From contig JAQVHJ010000113.1 in NCBI GenBank assembly GCA_028696285.1, positions 1 to 7,298 of the forward strand: 7,298 bases of DNA. Direction: 5' to 3'. Source of the DNA: a bacterium (GTDB taxonomy: Bacteria; AUK180; JAQVHJ01). Numbering within the stretch: the stretch's first letter is position 1; every line of letters begins with the position of its first letter. Position numbers and translations under genes: made by a program. Positions 1 through 6,912 of this stretch are shown piece after piece. The notes under the pieces are model-generated. The model was not told the DNA's origin. It was given only the letters and a program-made list of their open reading frames with translations, and did not search any database.

Positions 1-1
1 A

Positions 2-109
2 ATGTGGAAAAGTAAAACATGCTATGATGAGAATAGGCATTTAGCGGATATGATTAAACACGGATTTGACAATCAATTATCAAAAAAAATTGCTAACGCA
101 AAAATTTGA
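2..109 (+). CDS. possible C-terminal fragment of an unidentified protein
   Basis: The frame is open from the left edge to a TGA at 107-109, giving about 35 residues that begin MWKSKTCYDE and end KKIANAKI. The ATG at position 2 has no upstream sequence to inspect, so it is probably an internal methionine of a gene that starts outside the window. The stretch is polar and lysine-rich, with no recognisable motif, and I do not know the family. It is short enough to be open by chance, so confidence is low. Non-coding sequence begins right after the stop. Confidence 0.3.
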   Translation: MWKSKTCYDENRHLADMIKHGFDNQLSKKIANAKI

Positions 110-329
110 TTGACATAGTAAGTCTGTAAAAAAATCTTCCTGCACTCAGTAGCGTTTCAAGCATCAACCGCTCTAAACATCCGCATCGCTCGTATAAAAG
201 TTATATTCATAATTTTTCAATTTTCAATATAAAATTTTCAATGTTAAATGCCAATCGTTTTCTTCTCTGCTTACTATGCATTTAAGAATAAGTGTAACGG
301 CTAAGGACTTATTGCCTGAATTATAAATT
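110..329. other. intergenic stretch without a visible gene
   Basis: I see no supported coding region, tRNA or rRNA here. A TTGACA at 110-115 has no acceptable -10 box at the right distance. The stretch contains the TTTTCAA heptamers (214-242) and the first of three dyads (287-313), listed separately. Together with 330-453 it forms the upstream region of the 91-aa gene. Confidence 0.6.
214..242 (+). repeat. phased TTTTCAA heptamer repeats
   Basis: TTTTCAAT occurs at 214-221, 221-228 and 235-242, so the starts are 7 and 14 bases apart, in register with a 7-base period. A fourth, unphased copy lies at 358-365. They are AT-rich and could be protein-binding sites upstream of the 91-aa gene or slippage-derived low-complexity sequence. 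No function can be assigned. Confidence 0.4.
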
Positions 330-331
330 CA
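287..331. promoter_or_regulatory. two adjacent dyad symmetries upstream of the sigma-54 promoter
   Basis: AATAAGT (287-293) pairs perfectly with ACTTATT (307-313) across 13 bases. TGAATT (317-322) pairs with AATTCA (326-331) across ATA. Both lie just left of the stronger palindrome at 330-351. They could form hairpins in RNA read from the left, or be half-sites for a dimeric DNA-binding protein. Their clustering is seen directly; a role is inferred. Confidence 0.35.
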
Positions 332-351
332 TGCACAGAAATCTGTGCATG
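330..351. promoter_or_regulatory. strong palindrome: candidate enhancer site or terminator hairpin
   Basis: CATGCACAG (330-338) is the exact reverse complement of CTGTGCATG (343-351), separated by AAAT. Read as DNA, 10-base arms flank two central bases at 340-341. The centre lies about 98 bases upstream of the start predicted for the sigma-54 promoter at 413-428. That distance suits binding sites of bacterial enhancer-binding proteins, commonly about 80-150 bases upstream. As RNA it would be a 9-bp hairpin followed by TTTACATTTT, a weak U-rich tail, so it could instead terminate a transcript entering from the left. The sequence does not decide between the two. Confidence 0.5.
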
Positions 352-412
352 TTTACATTTTCAATATTTGTGATTTTCTCAAATATCCTTATAAGCCCCC
401 GTTTATTGGGTA

Positions 413-428
413 TGGCACAATAATTGCA
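413..428 (+). promoter_or_regulatory. sigma-54 (RpoN) -24/-12 promoter
   Basis: TGGCAC (413-418), five bases, then TTGCA (424-428), followed by A, matches the sigma-54 consensus TGGCAC-N5-TTGCW. The invariant GG (414-415) and GC (426-427) are exactly 10 bases apart. Transcription should start about 12 bases after the GC, near 439. That is just before the AAAGGAG ribosome site (441-447) of the 91-aa gene, so the leader would be only about 15 bases. Sigma-54 promoters need an ATP-dependent activator bound upstream, which fits the palindrome at 330-351. No better sigma-70 promoter is evident ahead of this gene. Confidence 0.75.
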
Positions 429-453
429 ATGATTAGAGAAAAAGGAGTTAGAT

Positions 454-729
454 ATGAATATAAAGGTAACTTTCGGGGGAATAGCGCCGATAAAAACGGG
501 TTCAGCTATAACGATTTTATCGGGATACAGAAATGATTCCGGGATTGCTGCAGTTGAAATCTATGATCCTGCGACTGGAATAACCTATGAAAGTATATCT
601 AATTCCGCTGTGAAAAGCACTCAGGCAGAGATTTTTGGTAGTAAAGGTACTGTTAATGCTCAAGTAATTGAATGTTCAGTTAAGGGGATGACAACTGAAT
701 TTTCTATTGAAACATCACTGATAAGATAA
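454..729 (+). CDS. orphan 91-aa beta-rich protein under a sigma-54 promoter
   Basis: I do not recognise this family. The ATG at 454 is preceded by AAAGGAG (441-447) with a 6-base spacer, which supports the start. The protein has no signal peptide, membrane segment or cysteine-rich motif; its only cysteine is in the segment VIECSVKG. It alternates short hydrophobic and polar residues (ITILSGYR, AAVEIYDPATG, AQVIECSV, TEFSIETS), as in a small all-beta cytoplasmic domain. It stands alone, with a perfect -24/-12 promoter upstream and a hairpin about 25 bases after the stop, so it is probably monocistronic and activator-dependent. Its stop is about 90 bases before the -35 box of the next operon, which has its own promoter, so a shared function is not implied. 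The coding call is well supported by the ribosome site and promoter; the function is unknown. Confidence 0.78.
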   Translation: MNIKVTFGGIAPIKTGSAITILSGYRNDSGIAAVEIYDPATGITYESISNSAVKSTQAEIFGSKGTVNAQVIECSVKGMTTEFSIETSLIR

Positions 730-753
730 AAAGAGGATTTTTAAAAAATACTA

Positions 754-771
754 AGAAAAGACACCTTTTCT
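754..771 (+). terminator. hairpin after the 91-aa gene, weak terminator candidate
   Basis: AGAAAAG (754-760) pairs perfectly with CTTTTCT (765-771) around an ACAC loop. The stem is 7 bp and AT-rich, and no T-run follows directly; T-rich tracts appear only from about 790 (eight T). It lies 25 bases beyond the stop at 729 and is the best terminator candidate between this gene and the next promoter, but it is not a canonical intrinsic terminator. Confidence 0.35.
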
Positions 772-817
772 ACCAGGGATTATTTGGAAATTTTTTTTGA
801 AATTTTTGTTTTAACTA

Positions 818-847
818 TTGACAAATAGATATTTAATATGTTATACT
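818..847 (+). promoter_or_regulatory. sigma-70-type promoter of the three-gene operon
   Basis: A perfect -35 box TTGACA (818-823) is followed after 18 bases by TATACT (842-847), one mismatch from the TATAAT consensus. T-rich sequence lies upstream and could act as an UP-like element. Transcription would start near 854, 12 bases before the AGGAAGGA ribosome site of the 46-aa small ORF (866-873). It is the only strong promoter ahead of the large gene, and no internal promoter was noticed before the TPR gene. Confidence 0.8.
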
Positions 848-879
848 ATTTTTACAAACATTTTTAGGAAGGAAACTGA

Positions 880-1020
880 ATGGGCAGTTATGTTTTTAAA
901 TCCAGAATTATTTTTAACAATATTATAGACGAGGTCTGTTTGCTGACTGTCCTTTGCATCAAATTTGCTGTGTTAACTCTTTGTCTAATTTCAGTAAAAA
1001 ACGGAGGATTATATCAATGA
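880..1020 (+). CDS. 46-aa hydrophobic small protein, coupled to the large gene
   Basis: The ATG at 880 is the first start after the sigma-70-type promoter and follows AGGAAGGA (866-873) at a good distance (7 bases after its last G). The frame runs 46 codons to a TGA at 1018-1020 that overlaps the ATG of the large gene (1017-1019) in an ATGA junction, a layout typical of translational coupling. The N-terminal third is polar and basic (MGSYVFKSR). Residues 19-39 are hydrophobic, with three cysteines (C20, C26, C35) but one lysine (K28) inside, so this may be a single membrane segment or a poorly cleaved signal. The family is unknown. It could be a small membrane partner of the large protein, or a leader ORF whose only role is to tune its translation. 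A chance ORF is possible, but promoter, ribosome site and overlap all agree. Confidence 0.6.
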   Translation: MGSYVFKSRIIFNNIIDEVCLLTVLCIKFAVLTLCLISVKNGGLYQ

Positions 1021-4000
1021 AAGGTAAAATTCTAATTATTTTATCGTTTTTTTGTTTCATTTTTAATTTAAGTTTTGCAGATCAGCAATTTGTTTATCTT
1101 GATTCCGGAACAAATTCCATTGAATTTACAGTTAGGAATTTAGGCAATCATAAGATTCCAAAACTTTACGGTAAATTTGATAATATTTCCGAATTTCCTT
1201 CCGGGATTACAGCACCTTCGTTTTGGGAGATCAATTCTGAAATTGATGTTTTTAATACAGTTACATATTCGATTCAGATTGAAATTGCGCCTTCCGTTCC
1301 CGATCAGGATTTTGATGCGGTTCTTTCCTATTATGAGTTGGATTCGGAAAATTCAGTAATTAATGTAAGGTCTGATATAATCACATTTGTTTATGGTCAA
1401 CCTTTTCCTGAAATTACGGGAATTGTAATAAATCCCATATCTTTCAGCCCGAATGGAGACATCTGCAACGATACAACCTCAATTTCGTATGAAATTCAAG
1501 GTACTTTTCCTATAACCGATGCTTGTGTTGAAATTTATAATTCAGAGGATATTCTAATTTATTCAAATTCAAAAACATACTCCGATTTCAATATTTCAGA
1601 TTCATTTACATGGGACGGTTCAGGGAATTCGGTAGAGGGGAGATATTATGCTGTAATTCATTCCACGGATATTAACGGACATTCAGTTTCAAAAATATCA
1701 TCGGACTTCTCGCTTTATTTAAATGATTACAATTATAAAGTCGACTATGAAGAATTTGTATCAAATAATAAAGATTTTCCGATTCAATATCCATTCTCAG
1801 TTTACTCAAAAAGATTGGCAGGGATAGGACCTTTGGCTCAGTTGTATGATTTTATGAATCTATATTTCTGTGCAAGGCGCACTTCCGCAGAGACGATGAA
1901 ATTATTCATGCATCCTGTAATTCATTATAACATTTCATTCACCGGACTTCCTTCTTTTGAAGACTCGCTTAATCAGCCTAAGATTCAAGAACCAAATGCT
2001 GATGTAAAAGGCCCGATCTTTTCAAAGATCACTTACAGTCCTGATTACAGCAGTTATAATTTTAAACTGCTGTTAAGCGTAATAAACACGGATACGCATA
2101 TTACAAATAAAATTTTGAAATCGTATATCTTAAATGAATCAGGCTCGGTATCTTCATATTTAATTTCGAATAACTTAATAAATAAATTTGAATATGACTG
2201 GTATTCAGACGGAATCAATCTTGTTTACATCGAACTTAATCCCGGAATTAAATTGATTAAATCTGATTACACCGGCGGTTCGAAAACAGAGCTTCTTTCA
2301 GGGGATTGGCTCATTAAGAATCCGGAGATTGGTGAAAATGGGGATTTTATTGTATTTTCCGGTCTTGAGAATCCGGTTTCCGGACAGACATACAACACTG
2401 CGCCATATAAGATATACGGACTTAAAAATGCCGGCCAGCCCGTATTGTTATTTGATCCCGGGGAAAACGCAGCGTGTCTCAGACCTTCTGTTTCTCCGGA
2501 TAATAAAGCAGTTGCTTTTTTTTCAGATTTAGATAGCCCTGGGTCATATAATATTTATATTATCCGAACAGAGGCGGAAGATTTCTCTGAACATATCCTT
2601 AATAACCGCCCTGCATCGGATATTACACTTTACAAGATAACGAATATTCCTTCGTATGCAGGACTTAATCCTTCATTAATAAGCTGGTCTCCAGATTCAA
2701 GGAAGTTGTTTTTTGAGATGGTTTATTACTATACTACGTATGAATCCATTCAGTTATTTTCTGTAGATACGGAGGTCTTGGGATCAATACCATATAAGGT
2801 ATTTTCATATAATAATTCTTTAAACTATGTTCTCGGGAATGAATACAGATTCTATCCGAATTTTACGGATGGATTTGAAAATATTTCATTCGTTTCATCA
2901 AAGAGTTCCACTGAGATTAATCTCCAGCTTTGGTATTTAAAACAGGAGAACAGCTGCGGAACAGAACTTGAAAACGATGTCCCGGGAACTGTTATTGACG
3001 ATAGTGTCATGGTTAAAATCAGTTCGGAAGCGCTTCCGGTTCAGGAGGATAACCTCTTTATTACGCAAATACCGGGTAGCGACTCTTCTATTACTGACCC
3101 TGCAAACCAGATTCCGCCTGTCCTCTCGAATATTTATGATATAAGTTTGAACAGTACGGTCTCAGAGTTCATTACGCCTATTGAAATTACTTTTTTTTAT
3201 AATGACGATGACATAATAGGAATTGAAGAAACTGATATTAACATTTATGTTTATAATCCGGAACTTGAACAATGGGAGCTTGCCCAGGCGGATAACAGTA
3301 TGGTTATTCGTGACCTTGATCGGAACTATATCACCATTTTAACCGATCACCTTTCGTATTTTGTTCTTTCAGGGAAAGTATCGGAGGATAGTATCGGACC
3401 GGAATTGCGCCTTGTTTCATATAATCCGAAATATATTTCTCCGAACAGTGATAATATTCAGGATGTATTAGATATTTCAGCTGAACTTGATCAGTCCGGT
3501 AAGATTTTGATCGGGGTGTATGATACAGACGGAAATAAGATATACTCAGATTTCCGGAGCTGCACCGAGGATTCCATCGTAAGTTTCACGTGGCCGGGGA
3601 TTGATTTTAATCAGAATATAGTTTCAGACGGTGTGTACAGCATTGAGGTAGTAGGGGAGAACGGTGCTGGGTTGAAGTCCTCAGTCATTATTGTGAAGGT
3701 CGTCGTGGATAATACACAGCCGGATATATTAATCTATAATGTTGAGGACGGGAAATTATATAATAACCAGGTTTTTCCGATTATAAATGTAAATGATATT
3801 AATCTTAAAGATTATTCCATAACCTTAAATGGAGCGGAATATATATCCGGAACTCCAATCTCTAAGGAAGGGGCATATGCATTAATAGTAACCGCCTCTG
3901 ACCTGGCAGGAAACGCATCGGTTAAACAGGTTAATTTTACTGTTGATGTTTCTCCGCCTGTTACATCATTGGAATTTTCAGGGCTTAGTTATTTCAATTC

Positions 4001-6020
4001 GGGGATAACATATCTGAATTCGGAAACGGATTTTATTCTTAATGCGGAAGATGGTGGATCGGGAGTGAAGAAGACGGAGTATTATCTTAATTCACTTCCC
4101 TTTATTGAATATTCCGGACCGGTTAATATTACCGGAGATGATGGAATGTATAAACTGTTCTTCCGTTCAATCGATAATTCGGGCAATACTGAAATACAGA
4201 AGCAGGCAAAAATCTATCTTGACAATACAGCTCCTGTTTCCAATTTAATTATAGGTGAACCAAAGTATAAGGATTTATTTTTTACATTTATTTCGTCGGA
4301 GACGGATTTGGAGATATATTCAAAGGATACTGGTTCCGGAGTAAGCCGAAGATTCTACAGTATTTCCGGTTCGGAATATTTTGAAGTTTCGGATACCTTC
4401 ACGATTCCGGATAATTATGAAGGTGCGGTAAACATTTCCTATTATTCAGCAGACTTCCTTGATAATTCCGAAGTACCTAAAATTAAATCCTTAATAATAG
4501 ATAATACTCCGCCTTCGACTGAATATTCCATTTCCCCCTCTTTCTTGCTTTCAGGAACGACTACTGCTTATCCTGAGTCTGTTATTGAATTGAATTCGTC
4601 TGATGCCGGAATTATTCCAAGCGGAGTCAGTTATACACAATATAAGATTGAGAATTCTTCAGGTTTCTCAACCGGCTGGATTAACTATACGGAACCTTTT
4701 GATTTAAAGAATATTCCTTACGGTATGTATGTAGTGAAGATCAAAAGCTTTGATAATGTCGGGAATGAAGAGACTGGGAATGAGATTGAAATAAATATTA
4801 AACCTGTGCTTGAAACGGAAACAGGTATATTCAATCAGGAAAGTGTTCTTATCTGGTTCAATTACAATAATGCTCTTCTTACTCAGGATCAGAAACAGAA
4901 TCTTATGGATATTATCAGCTTGATAAATCCTCCGTATTACACTATAACAGAATCGGAGGAGGAGTTCATCTCTCTGATGAGGACGGGGGCTTTTAATATT
5001 TACCTTATATTGGGAGATTTCCAACCTTTGTCCGGACACCATTCGGAAGAGCTGAAGGAGCATATATATTCAGGTAACGGCATTATTTGTTCGCAGTACA
5101 GGCACTTTATCGGTGAAGGGAATATTTCCAAGGTGCAGGGGATTGAATTTCTGGATGTGTTTGAGACGAAGGACCTTATTATTTCTTTCGACTCATCGCC
5201 TGTTTCGGTACCTGGGCTTTTTAATTCCTCCGGCCATTCCGATAAGGTGCAGATTCTTCTCGGTTCCAATGCAGACGGTTATGGATTGATTAAAGAGGGA
5301 GACGATGAAGGGCCGGCAATTGTTATAAATGAATACGGGAACGGTAAATCCATATTCTTTCCGTTTGATCTGGTTAAATCGTCATCGGATCCGAATACTC
5401 AGACTATTCAGGAAATTCTTTCAAGGTCAATTGATTATACTGCACCTTCCGGGCTTACTGTTAATCCGGAGTCTATTATTTCAATATTTATCAGAATTAA
5501 AACGGAACCGTTCTCTTTACTTATGAATGTTGAAGAAGAATTACCGGATCAGGTTAAGCTGATTTATGCATCTCCGGGATTTATTCAGAATTCCAACTAT
5601 TTGAATTGGGAATTTGAGTTAAACCCGGGACTCTGGAAAAACCTGTTTATTACGGTAAAGCTTCCGAATTCACCCGGAACCTTTGAATTCTTTACTAATT
5701 ATTATGTTAAGGTAAATAAACTTTTCAATTTAATAGGTACTGATACTGTTGAAGTATCAATCACTTTATCGGCAGAGGAACTTATGCTTGAAATTATAGA
5801 GGAGATAAATAATTTATCTGTTGTTAATGAAGAACAGAATTTCTTAAACAACTCTGTAAGATTCATTGAGAAGATTGAACTTGAATCTTCGGAGAAGAAG
5901 GAACAGAATATCCTTAACTGCCTGAAAGCGGTAGAGAATCTGAATAAAATTCAGTCCGCAGATACAGGTTTTATACGGTTGAAACTTGATATGCTTTTAA
6001 AAATATTGGAAACACAATAA
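1017..6020 (+). CDS. secreted 1667-aa mosaic protein: Ig-like, TolB-like propeller, GATase-like domain
   Basis: The start at 1017 has GGAGG at 1003-1007 and gives a clean signal peptide (residues 1-21, ending NLSFA before D22). An in-frame ATG at 954 would bury that signal. There is no lipobox. Visible modules in order: N-terminal beta domain (22-125); FlgD-type Ig-like domain with FSPNGD (143-148); propeller-like region (332-642) with TolB/PD40-style SPD turns at 493-495 and 558-560; a beta domain with FYNDDD and DHLSYFVLSG, like those found in large bacterial surface proteins (719-786); a second FlgD-like domain with ISPNSD (807-812); four Ig-like modules of about 80-100 residues, each opening with a DNTxP-type linker at 898, 977, 1069 and 1162, resembling OmpL47-type repeats; an alpha/beta domain resembling class I glutamine amidotransferases (1276-1470); a DUF11-like beta domain (1480-1580); and a helical tail (1585-1667). 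No C-terminal anchor is seen. It is probably a periplasmic or surface binding or structural protein. Domain names are from motif recognition by eye; the exact ligand is unknown. It overlaps the 46-aa ORF and precedes the TPR gene by 17 bases. Confidence 0.96.
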   Translation: MKGKILIILSFFCFIFNLSFADQQFVYLDSGTNSIEFTVRNLGNHKIPKLYGKFDNISEFPSGITAPSFWEINSEIDVFNTVTYSIQIEIAPSVPDQDFDAVLSYYELDSENSVINVRSDIITFVYGQPFPEITGIVINPISFSPNGDICNDTTSISYEIQGTFPITDACVEIYNSEDILIYSNSKTYSDFNISDSFTWDGSGNSVEGRYYAVIHSTDINGHSVSKISSDFSLYLNDYNYKVDYEEFVSNNKDFPIQYPFSVYSKRLAGIGPLAQLYDFMNLYFCARRTSAETMKLFMHPVIHYNISFTGLPSFEDSLNQPKIQEPNADVKGPIFSKITYSPDYSSYNFKLLLSVINTDTHITNKILKSYILNESGSVSSYLISNNLINKFEYDWYSDGINLVYIELNPGIKLIKSDYTGGSKTELLSGDWLIKNPEIGENGDFIVFSGLENPVSGQTYNTAPYKIYGLKNAGQPVLLFDPGENAACLRPSVSPDNKAVAFFSDLDSPGSYNIYIIRTEAEDFSEHILNNRPASDITLYKITNIPSYAGLNPSLISWSPDSRKLFFEMVYYYTTYESIQLFSVDTEVLGSIPYKVFSYNNSLNYVLGNEYRFYPNFTDGFENISFVSSKSSTEINLQLWYLKQENSCGTELENDVPGTVIDDSVMVKISSEALPVQEDNLFITQIPGSDSSITDPANQIPPVLSNIYDISLNSTVSEFITPIEITFFYNDDDIIGIEETDINIYVYNPELEQWELAQADNSMVIRDLDRNYITILTDHLSYFVLSGKVSEDSIGPELRLVSYNPKYISPNSDNIQDVLDISAELDQSGKILIGVYDTDGNKIYSDFRSCTEDSIVSFTWPGIDFNQNIVSDGVYSIEVVGENGAGLKSSVIIVKVVVDNTQPDILIYNVEDGKLYNNQVFPIINVNDINLKDYSITLNGAEYISGTPISKEGAYALIVTASDLAGNASVKQVNFTVDVSPPVTSLEFSGLSYFNSGITYLNSETDFILNAEDGGSGVKKTEYYLNSLPFIEYSGPVNITGDDGMYKLFFRSIDNSGNTEIQKQAKIYLDNTAPVSNLIIGEPKYKDLFFTFISSETDLEIYSKDTGSGVSRRFYSISGSEYFEVSDTFTIPDNYEGAVNISYYSADFLDNSEVPKIKSLIIDNTPPSTEYSISPSFLLSGTTTAYPESVIELNSSDAGIIPSGVSYTQYKIENSSGFSTGWINYTEPFDLKNIPYGMYVVKIKSFDNVGNEETGNEIEINIKPVLETETGIFNQESVLIWFNYNNALLTQDQKQNLMDIISLINPPYYTITESEEEFISLMRTGAFNIYLILGDFQPLSGHHSEELKEHIYSGNGIICSQYRHFIGEGNISKVQGIEFLDVFETKDLIISFDSSPVSVPGLFNSSGHSDKVQILLGSNADGYGLIKEGDDEGPAIVINEYGNGKSIFFPFDLVKSSSDPNTQTIQEILSRSIDYTAPSGLTVNPESIISIFIRIKTEPFSLLMNVEEELPDQVKLIYASPGFIQNSNYLNWEFELNPGLWKNLFITVKLPNSPGTFEFFTNYYVKVNKLFNLIGTDTVEVSITLSAEELMLEIIEEINNLSVVNEEQNFLNNSVRFIEKIELESSEKKEQNILNCLKAVENLNKIQSADTGFIRLKLDMLLKILETQ

Positions 6021-6037
6021 CGATGGAGGATTAAACA

Positions 6038-6619
6038 ATGAAAAGAATTATATTTATCCTTATTATTATTTTGATTGCTTCTTCTATTGCATATGCAGAT
6101 GAATCAGCGGAATACATATATAAGAAGGCAATGAAATTCTACATGATTAAAAAGTTTGAGTATGCTCTTATTGAGTTTGATAAAATGATTCAAGTATATC
6201 CTGAAAATGAATTGACGCATAAAGCGGTCTTTTTCAAGGGTGTTTCCTTGTTCTATCTCTGTAAAAATAATAACGATTCGGCTTTATCGGAGGTGGAAGA
6301 AATTTTCAAGGACTACATTCGGAAATACCCGGATAAAGAGTATTTTCCGTCATCAGTAAAATGGGTAGGCGATATTTACTACCTGACAGGTGATTATGAG
6401 ACAGCTGTGGAGAAGTACCTCGATTCACTTGAAAAATATCCTCTTCTTGAAGTAAATGACATGATTATGTATAACCTCGCAAAATGCCGGGAAAAACAGG
6501 AGAAATATGTATTGGCGAAAACAATCCTGGAAAGGATCCTTGAGAAATATCCGGAGACTGATTTAAAAAAACAGATAGAATTCGATTTAAATAGATTGAA
6601 TACGATACTTGATAAATAG
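6038..6619 (+). CDS. secreted TPR-repeat protein, BamD/CpoB-like
   Basis: GGAGG (6025-6029) lies 8 bases before the ATG, in a context (GGAGGATTAAACAATG) closely matching that of the large gene. Residues 1-20 form a signal peptide ending IAYA before D21; no cysteine follows, so it is not a lipoprotein. The mature part is all helical, with TPR-like pairs at about 24-56, 63-98, 107-136 and 142-173. Recurring signatures are AxxxYxxxKxFEYALIEFDKMIQVYPEN, GDYETAVEKYLDSLEKYP and YVLAKTILERILEKYPET. This spacing resembles the periplasmic TPR modules of BamD, YbgF/CpoB and related scaffold proteins, which bind partner proteins rather than catalyse reactions. It lies 17 bases after the large gene and is surely co-transcribed, so the simplest role is an adaptor or assembly partner for that protein. 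The gene is intact; the TPR assignment is firm and the partner is inferred. Confidence 0.94.
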   Translation: MKRIIFILIIILIASSIAYADESAEYIYKKAMKFYMIKKFEYALIEFDKMIQVYPENELTHKAVFFKGVSLFYLCKNNNDSALSEVEEIFKDYIRKYPDKEYFPSSVKWVGDIYYLTGDYETAVEKYLDSLEKYPLLEVNDMIMYNLAKCREKQEKYVLAKTILERILEKYPETDLKKQIEFDLNRLNTILDK

Positions 6620-6641
6620 ATGCTTAAAAGAGATTAAGCAT
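6620..6641 (+). terminator. hairpin abutting the operon's last stop codon
   Basis: ATGCTTAA (6620-6627) pairs perfectly with TTAAGCAT (6634-6641) around AAGAGA. It begins at the base after the TAG stop (6617-6619). It is followed by AAAAGTTCTTT rather than a continuous T-run, so as an intrinsic terminator it is weak. It may instead protect the mRNA 3' end. The repeat array starts four bases later. Confidence 0.4.
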
Positions 6642-6644
6642 AAA

Positions 6645-6782
6645 AGTTCTTTGATAAACCTTTGAAGAGAAGAGAAATGTTTTTATCTACAGGGATTAAA
6701 TGATTAAAGGGATTTCTTATAAGTAAGGAGAAACGTTTAATCCGCTTAATCAGGCGAATCCCTGTTTGAATGGATTTAATGG
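6645..6782. repeat. repeat copy 1 (type A), hairpin 6689-6765
   Basis: ACAGGGATT (6689-6697) pairs with AATCCCTGT (6757-6765). Inside, TGATTAA pairs with TTAATCA and GGATT with AATCC. At the tip TTCTTA (6714-6719) pairs with TAAGGA (6724-6729), one pair being T-G, around the loop TAAG. The hairpin spans 77 bases. The spacer AAGGAGAAACGTTT and the tail CCCTGTTTGAAT match copy 4. Confidence 0.85.
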
Positions 6783-6912
6783 AGTTCTTTAATAAACCTT
6801 AGAAGAGAATACTTTATTACAGGGATTAAAAGATTAGAAGGATTTCTTATAAGTAAGAAGAGATATTTAATCCGCTGAATCAGGCGAATCCCTGTTTAAA
6901 GGGATTTAATGG
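6783..6912. repeat. repeat copy 2 (type B), hairpin 6819-6895
   Basis: The outer arms ACAGGGATT and AATCCCTGT are intact and the hairpin again spans 77 bases. The apical stem is fully paired, TTCTTA with TAAGAA around TAAG. The leading segment is shorter than in the other copies (CCTTAGAAGAGAATAC). The flanks ACTTTATTACAGGG and CCCTGTTTAAAGGG match copy 3. Confidence 0.85.

Noticed and set aside
110..138. TTGACA at 110-115 as a promoter for the 91-aa gene
   Set aside because: No -10-like hexamer lies 16-18 bases downstream, and it is over 300 bases from the gene.
345..536. A 63-codon + strand frame starting with GTG
   Set aside because: It begins inside the palindrome, has no ribosome site, and runs across the sigma-54 promoter into the 91-aa gene, which has a much better start.
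773..783. CAGGGATTA near the 91-aa gene's hairpin as a remnant of the downstream repeat family
   Set aside because: Only nine bases match, with no partner AATCCCTG arm nearby; chance is sufficient.
954..1016. In-frame upstream ATG that would lengthen the giant protein by 21 residues
   Set aside because: It lacks a ribosome site and would put a polar stretch before the signal peptide; the ATG at 1017 has GGAGG and a clean signal sequence.
4704..5269. Two overlapping minus-strand frames of 119 and 89 codons
   Set aside because: They are antisense to conserved domain-bearing sequence of the large gene and have no supporting start signals.
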